Below the pieces are notes generated by a model. That model saw nothing but the letters and a program-made list of their open reading frames with translations. It did no database searches and was not told the DNA's origin. From Strongylocentrotus purpuratus (Eukaryota; Echinodermata; Echinoidea; Camarodonta; Strongylocentrotidae): a DNA stretch of 64,000 nucleotides. Location: assembly GCF_000002235.5 (NCBI RefSeq), contig NW_022145563.1:540001-604000 (forward strand), in the 5' to 3' direction. The translations under genes and the position numbers were made by a program. Below, one piece after another: positions 58,261-64,000 of this stretch (its first letter is position 1; every line of letters starts with the position of its first letter).

Positions 58261-60330
58261 AAAATGCTTAACATTGATTGTTCTAACCTTCAGTGCATAT
58301 TGCAATATTGCATGCGGTCCAAAATGTTAATAAAGATCACAATCTTGCAGAAAGGCAGAATTGGTATATAAGTGGTGTTAATGTGGGTTAATCCAGTAAG
58401 GGGGGATTGTGGGTAGGGGCACCAACTACGAGAGAGGGTTTAGGGACACCGTATTGTGTTCATTCCATTTCATTTTATCCCTGCCCTCACAACAACAACA
58501 ACAACAACAACAAAACTGATGATAATAATAATAATCGTAATAATAATGATAATAATAATTTTTTGTTTAAATCTGGATTTATGTAAAGCTTAATAACGGG
58601 AATACCGCCTCTTTATTTACAGATAATACTATTACCACGGTCATCGGATTCATTCACGCACACAGTGTGCACCATTTCCACTCCCTGGGGAATAATCCTA
58701 CCTTTACGGACACCGCTAGGGTATTTGGCTGATCACAAAGACTTTCGTCATCCTTTTTCTCTCCCGGGTGTGGTGTTTTGATGGGTGGAAGGGGTGCGGA
58801 ATCTTAACATTGAAAGGCGTTTTGTGGCAGAAGCAACACAGTTTTCATTTTAGCTGAAAGTATGGTTAAAATATTGCACTTATTGCAATGGCAGATGTTT
58901 AAATGCACATTTAACTCTAATTCAGGTTAACATTTTATACTTTCACTTTCAACACAATATCAATCCTCGTATAGAATATTCCATTATTGATTCAATCAGG
59001 GAGGTGAAAGAAAGGAGGCGAAACTATGAAACTCTTGTAATTTATTCAAACGCATTCGTGAGTTCTAAAGCGTAACAATGGGATGTGTAACATTCTACTT
59101 GGCTTTGAAGTTCCATGCTTCGAATCGCGCTTCCACTGCGGGGACTCTCGGAAGCCAAGCACCAGTTTTACATTTGTTAAAAAATATTAAATTACCGGCA
59201 AAATTTCAGTGTAAATCAAAACTTTACATGGGGATTGTATTGGGAATAGTACATCAAACAACTTTTTAAATTTAGTACTCCGTCCTTCCTATAATTTGTG
59301 TGCCAGAGTTGGTAAACCAAAAATTACATCCTGACAAAAACTCATTAATTTAGGATAATGCGCAAATTTTTGCATGTCCCGTTATTTAATCCATTATTTA
59401 CAATCTTCAATAACGTTAACTTGGCTAATGCGTGTTTTCGCGTGTGTTTTATATTTTTGAAGTTAAAATAAGGATGAAATTACACAAGTTTGCGTTTGCT
59501 TGTTCTACTCTTTACACATTCAACAATGGATGAAAAGTCATTGAAAGGGACAGTGAACAGTTGCTGTGATACCATTTTCTGATGTATAGGAATACTAAAT
59601 CCTGAAATTTCATGCGCTGTTTTATCTCACCACCTGGTCAACAGTTGCAAATTAGCGCATAACTTTTCGGCGGCTTGGAACATGGGGTCAAAGGAGAGCG
59701 GCTTGATTCCAGTCCTTCTCTATCACGTCCCTGATTCAATCATGTACCCTGAACTGTATTGAATTGTGTTATCATTAAGGGTAACTTCCCTATAATGCCT
59801 CGAACCCCTTTATTACTCGACATCCAAGTTTTTTTGTTTGATTCTTGGGAGGGGGGGGGGTATTATTGCAGTCATAGCATTCTAGCTACAAGCTACTTAG
59901 TCAGCAATTATAATCGCATCACGGGTCAATTAAATGATAGATCTTTTTCATATTTAACCATTCCGCAACGGGATCTATTCGTCTGGTGTCCGCTGTTTTT
60001 GTTCTCCCAGCTTCCTGAACCTTTTATTCAGATGGTTTTCAGTTTTGATTATGCTTTTGCTCGTAAAGTTCATGTCCCAGTAATTGTTGATAATAAGGAA
60101 CTGGATAAAGCGACTGTATGGCAGGACTGGTATATTTGATATGTTTCATCAAGGCACAATGCAACAAGCATCCATGATAATTAACTCTAGTTCTCTCTCT
60201 CTCTTTCTAAATCTCTCTCTCTATCCCTCCATCACCCCCTCTCTTTTTCTCTACATATTTCCCACTCCGTATACCCCCTTTTCATCTTCAATTCGGGAGC
60301 ATTGTTATAGGTTTTTTTAAAACTTTGCTT
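58261..60330. other. Intergenic, nothing recognised
   Basis: (AAC)n and (AAT)n at 58489-58560. A 126-codon frame at 59759-60139 has no recognisable domain, and the TC-rich stretch at 60193-60255 is low complexity. No gene called. Confidence 0.45.
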
Positions 60331-60335
60331 ATGAC

Positions 60336-60466
60336 CAGCGGTGTAGCTCCAGGGCCCCCTAAACGGGAATGAAGAGAGACGGAATGAAAGATATAGAGAC
60401 AGAGATAGGTTATTATGCCCATAATAAGCTCACCCCTAAGGCCTTGAATCCACGCTACGCCACAGT
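60336..60466. mobile_element. Short MITE, TIR AGCGGTGTAGC
   Basis: CCAGCGGTGTAGCTCCAGGG at the left faces ATCCACGCTACGCCACAG at the right (CTGTGGCGTAGCGTGG inverted). The TIR is about 14 bp with mismatches. Non-coding. Confidence 0.55.
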
Positions 60467-62430
60467 TATTTCATGATCCTTCAAATACTTTCATTTGACT
60501 GAAATACAAGGAAAATCAAGGCCGTTAATTTAAATAGATTTTATTTTCATATCTATTTTAATATTTTCATCCACATATTAAATACATTTTCCTATAAGTT
60601 GTAATGTGATTCCAATGATACTCCTCTGAATAAAAAGCAAGACATTTCATGAACCATGTCAATCATATAATGCAGTGCAAATGTTTCTTTCAGTGACACA
60701 CAAGCCATGCCCAAATCAATAATTAGGCTCAAATAACTAGTTTGCCTGAACAAACCTTCGTCAGTCGATGTGCGTTTACATACAGTGTCTGCAATGTAAG
60801 CATATAGGCTCTGGTCAAGTCTTTAGGAATCGTTGGTAAATTAGAGTCTGTGCCTGTATTTAACTTCGTTTCGTGCATAAAGTTTGTCGTGCATGGCTGA
60901 TTGTCAACGAAACGGAGTTAAGTCTTTGTCAATTCCGAAAAAAGCTTTTCCGGGTTCCGAAAAAGCGCGTACAGCCATACACTAGCTTTATCCGGAAACA
61001 GATAACATTCATTTCATCGGTGCTTTCACATCGATAGAAAGAGAATTTCTCCTGCTCGTTAGCAGAAGAATTTAATGGCTCTTCTTTTCATTGGCTATTC
61101 TATCGGCTTTTTCTCCTCGGTACCATTCATAGTGGCCGTTTCATCGGATGCGTCCGGATGCATCCGATGAAAATCAGGCCACTTTGAAAGGAAATCAGGC
61201 CACTATGAAATGGGTATTTACAAACAGAAGTTGATAACCGAAATCATGGCATTTGATTTGATAAAGAGAGACGAAAAAAGGAATGTGACTTTAAACTTTG
61301 TAAACGGAATATAATTATGATACATTTATCAGATTCTGATATAAAAATAGACATTTATGCACGTCTACGAATAAATTATATATGTTTTAAAAAAGTTCAC
61401 ATAAGTATACATGTAACCTAGACAAATTGTAATTTTAATTAATGTGATAAATACAGTCACTTATGGTGAAATTTAGTACAGTTGCTCTCTAATAAAATTG
61501 GTGTACAATCATAGAGGAAATCCCCCCCCGGGGGGGGGGGGGGTGTGCTCAGATTTGGTTTGGATGGGGGTGTGCCACTCAAGCCTCGAAAACCCTACCC
61601 ATTTCAAAGGGTCATTTTGGCAGAAAAAGGTACCTATTTTAGGATGTATGGAAAGCACTTAAATTAACACAAGTTTTGACAGAAACATCATTGACCTTGA
61701 ATAAAGCATCGTGACTCTTGATGTCTGTTAAGTAGCATTAGTCGTTCAGTCCATTTCGAGAATTCTTAAAGAATCTTACTTTTTGACTGCGGGCATTCCC
61801 TAGCGATTCGTTTTTTATCGATTTTTAACGCACGGTCACAAAAGGGCTTTTAGGCCTTTTCCTCTCCTTCCACAAGATTCTCAGTTAAAAATGTCAGTCG
61901 CAGAATCTTGTACGCTATCAGTTATTCCGCCGACACAAAATCGGGCCATCAAGGGGCGTCCCTAGCATTCTTTGTTTTTCCCGGAGGGGAAGGGGTGTAT
62001 TCAAGATAAATCGTCAATTTTTAGTTTTTTCTATCCCCCCCCCCGCCTCTCCCTCGACTAAATTAATCGCTTTTCATTTTTCTCTAATTTATTTCCATTC
62101 TCCCACCCTTTTTTTGGGGGGGGGGGTGGGGTATCAATTTAGCTTTAAAAAAGCGTTGGCAGCCTTAAGCATTGAGTTAATTTTGCTGACAGAAAATGTT
62201 GTCTTTTTTAATTTAAAATTATATATACATTATTCATAATGACAGTGCCATTACAGTCATAATTGATTTTGTCCATTGGTAGCAAGTTGTGTAATCGACT
62301 TAAATTTTCTGCTAGTTCTACTTTTTTCTACACGTATGAAAAATACTGCTCTATGATAAGTTACACACGCTCCACATAATATAGGCATCAATACCTTTTC
62401 TTTGTTTACATCAGGGCACTTTCAATGCAT
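60467..62430. other. Intergenic with two small palindromes
   Basis: TTTAACTTCGTTTCG at 60859 faces CGAAACGGAGTTAA at 60909. TTTCATCGGATGC at 61139 faces GCATCCGATGAAA at 61159, within AGTGGCC...GGCCACT. C and G runs meet at 61523-61542. Nothing coding. Confidence 0.6.
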
Positions 62431-62435
62431 GCTTA

Positions 62436-62554
62436 TGGGGCGTTGCAAGAAAGTTGCAATCGATTTCAAATCCCCAAAATCAAGCGTATATTAAGTCTTG
62501 CGATTAATTGCAAATTTGCAATTGATCGCAACTCAACTTTCTTGCAACGCCCCA
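62436..62554. mobile_element. MITE, 119 bp, perfect TIR of 21 bp, TTA flanks (PIF/Harbinger-like)
   Basis: The first 21 bases (TGGGGCGTTGCAAGAAAG...) are the exact reverse complement of the last 21. TTA stands on both sides, the size and sequence of PIF/Harbinger target-site duplications. The interior has GATTAATTGCAAATTTGCAA and AATTGATCGCAACT, related in wording to the 82-bp repeat at 683. Non-coding. Confidence 0.88.
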
Positions 62555-62593
62555 TTATATAGTTACTTCTGATCTTAGTCCGTATTCTGCTAA

Positions 62594-63145
62594 TTTAGTT
62601 AAAAGGAATTCCAACCTTAAAGAAAACAGAAAAAATCAGAAAAAAAGACTGGTGACAGATTGAACGAAATCGGACAGAAAATAGAAAGTTACTGTAATGC
62701 AGTACCGGACAAATTGCCATTTGTACCAACCCCAAAAATGACTTATTACTTTTTTTCTCTCCAAATGACGGACTTGGGAGGATCTTTTCTTTTCAGAGGA
62801 ACTATATATATATATATATATATTTGCTATCCATAATATGTTTTGAGTAGTGGATTAAAGGGCAATGGACATGATAACGAAACAAGTGACACGAAAACAT
62901 ATAGATGGGCCATGGACAAGAAAGTATTATGTAATCAAAACAGAGTCAAGATCAGATGCGCACTTTCTCGGCAACTCGCAGCCTCAAGAGCTATTTACTA
63001 TAGTGACCGAATATTTCAAACATTCATAGCTCTGTTATTATTGGAGCGATTTATTTCAAACTTTCGCCTTTCAGTTTCTCTTATTGTTCTGCTTTCATAT
63101 ACAAAGAACTTATTACAAAGAATGGTTGCCCCTCTAAACCTGACA
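62594..63145. mobile_element. Foldback family F, copy 3
   Basis: The left arm AAAAGGAATTCCAACCTTAA, GACAGATTGAACGAAATCGG and AAATTGCCATTTG is mirrored at the right. On the minus strand the right arm reads TTAGAGGGGCAACCATTC, GAAAGCAGAACAATAAGAGA, GCGAAAGTTTGAAATAAATC. The centre holds (TA)n at 62803-62823. The 143-codon frame at 62843-63274 runs along the right arm and is not a gene. Confidence 0.7.
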
Positions 63146-63792
63146 GTGGATCTAAGATTACATTTTAATAATATTAATTTAGACCTCAGAATAACTTTCT
63201 TTGTTAAAACCGATTCCAAACGAAAGCTTCGGCTCTGCATCGGGTTTAAAATTGAGTATACATGCGGGCCATAACGTTTACACTATGGATAGAGGACTTG
63301 TTGACAAGTCGGGTCATCGAGAAATCAGTTTTTTATGCAACAATATAACATTTTGGCAAATTAGTCTTAGTGAAGATCTTCAGATGTATTAAAATACCAA
63401 ATGCTTCAAAATAATGTGCTAACTTGATTATTTTGATTAATTTTCAAAATAAATTTTGGATTCTGTTTTATCTGATGGCAAATCAATAATTTATTGAAGT
63501 TATCATTTAACATGTCACATTACAATATCACAGTCGGGCCTGTTTTGACATGCCTTTGGGTCACCAAGATCGACTAATACGTTTGCAAATTGATAATAAA
63601 CGAGTCTCTCCGTCACGAATTGTAAACGGGGTTGGAAAAAAAAACATACAAAATTAATAATCCTGACGCTTCCAAAGAGAAACCTGATACTAAGTCTTCA
63701 AAAAGTCATTAAATATTGTGTTAACTTCTGTTTTCCAGACATAAAAAGAATTAGGTATAGGGAAATAGCCGAATAATGTTTAAGGATTAGCC
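63146..63792. other. Probable 3' UTR side of the GPCR gene
   Basis: AT-rich and non-coding. TTTATT at 63490-63495 is AATAAA on the minus strand, about 300 bases after the GPCR stop, a candidate polyadenylation signal. Confidence 0.35.
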
Positions 63793-64000
63793 CTATGCGT
63801 CTGAAGTTAAAGTATGTTCCAATATCGTTGACTCTCCATCCAGCTGGGCGCGAAACACCACTCTTTTGGCTGCTTTCCTAAACCGTTTGTTGAAGGTGGC
63901 AAAAATCAAGGCGTTCACCCAACTGTTAGACATCAGCAAAAGACTAGACACGTACCTGGCCATAGGCGTCGCGATTGAAGTCTTCTGGCTGAACTGCGAA
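63793..64000 (-). CDS. Rhodopsin-class GPCR, 3' end (TM7, helix 8, tail), partial
   Basis: The last 68 codons read SQFSQKTSIATPMARYVSSL, LLMSNSWVNALIFATFNKRF and RKAAKRVVF, then a hydrophilic tail ending TSDA and TAG. This is the TM7 pattern NS.VN..IF...N..FR.A of class A receptors followed by an amphipathic helix 8. The usual NPxxY is NALIF, lacking Pro and Tyr. There is no palmitoylation Cys in the tail. TM1 to TM6 lie beyond the window, so the ligand class cannot be told. The gene runs leftward on the minus strand and stops at 63793. Confidence 0.87.
   Translation of the reverse strand, partial: SQFSQKTSIATPMARYVSSLLLMSNSWVNALIFATFNKRFRKAAKRVVFRAQLDGESTILEHTLTSDA

Noticed and set aside
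59759-60139. A 126-codon open frame
   Set aside because: No recognisable domain, and a G run lies in the middle. Weak case for a gene.
62843-63274. A 143-codon open frame
   Set aside because: It runs along the right arm of foldback family F, copy 3, and shares no protein similarity I recognise.

Overview
The window looks like a gene-poor, repeat-rich stretch of a marine invertebrate deuterostome nuclear genome, most likely an echinoderm (sea urchin type). The reasons are AT-rich non-coding DNA, spliceosomal introns of 0.4 to 1.2 kb, many short inverted-repeat elements carrying poly-G/poly-C tracts, tRNA-derived SINEs with an (ATT)n tail, and abundant GA/TC, GT and ATTC microsatellites. The species assignment is inference. 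There are no bacterial-type operons, CRISPR arrays or rRNA genes, and I found no intact retrovirus-like or capsid-bearing element.

Only two host genes can be supported. The first, on the plus strand, probably has a CpG-rich promoter/first exon near 8.94-9.18 kb and coding exons from about 11.0 to 20.47 kb. It encodes a KMT5A-like SET domain, then two tandemly duplicated Ser/Thr/Pro-rich linker exons, then one 1,960-bp exon holding an acidic segment, two zinc-binding motifs and a Crypton-type tyrosine recombinase domain, and finally a small exon with a SANT/Myb-like domain. The reading frame is continuous through eight splice junctions from 11447 to the stop at 20466, which gives about 1,213 residues. 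This histone-methyltransferase plus recombinase plus DNA-binding fusion is the most interesting object in the window. The second gene, on the minus strand at the right edge, is the last exon of a rhodopsin-class GPCR (TM7 and helix 8), cut by the window end.

Mobile and repeat DNA fills much of the rest. From 29.5 to 35.6 kb lies a satellite of about 51 monomers of roughly 113 bp. It is organised first as 340-bp trimers and then as 1,125-bp ten-monomer units, and seems to sit inside a short inverted-repeat element. From 46.77 to 48.61 kb a GC-rich element is interrupted by a 998-bp TA-flanked Tc1/mariner-like foldback element. Foldback elements recur at 1.6, 6.5, 27.2, 50.0, 51.0 and 62.6 kb. 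MITE-sized elements lie at 1.2, 3.4, 45.9, 49.2, 52.8, 55.2, 60.3 and 62.4 kb. A tRNA-derived SINE lies at 10.25 kb and a decayed LINE reverse-transcriptase 3' end at 57.4-58.3 kb. A very diverged tandem array with a period near 180 bp occupies 55.5-57.0 kb.

The stretches 35.6-40.2, 43.1-45.2, 51.4-55.0 and 58.3-62.4 kb hold almost nothing recognisable beyond microsatellites and homopolymers. All coordinates of repeat edges are read by eye and may be off by several bases.
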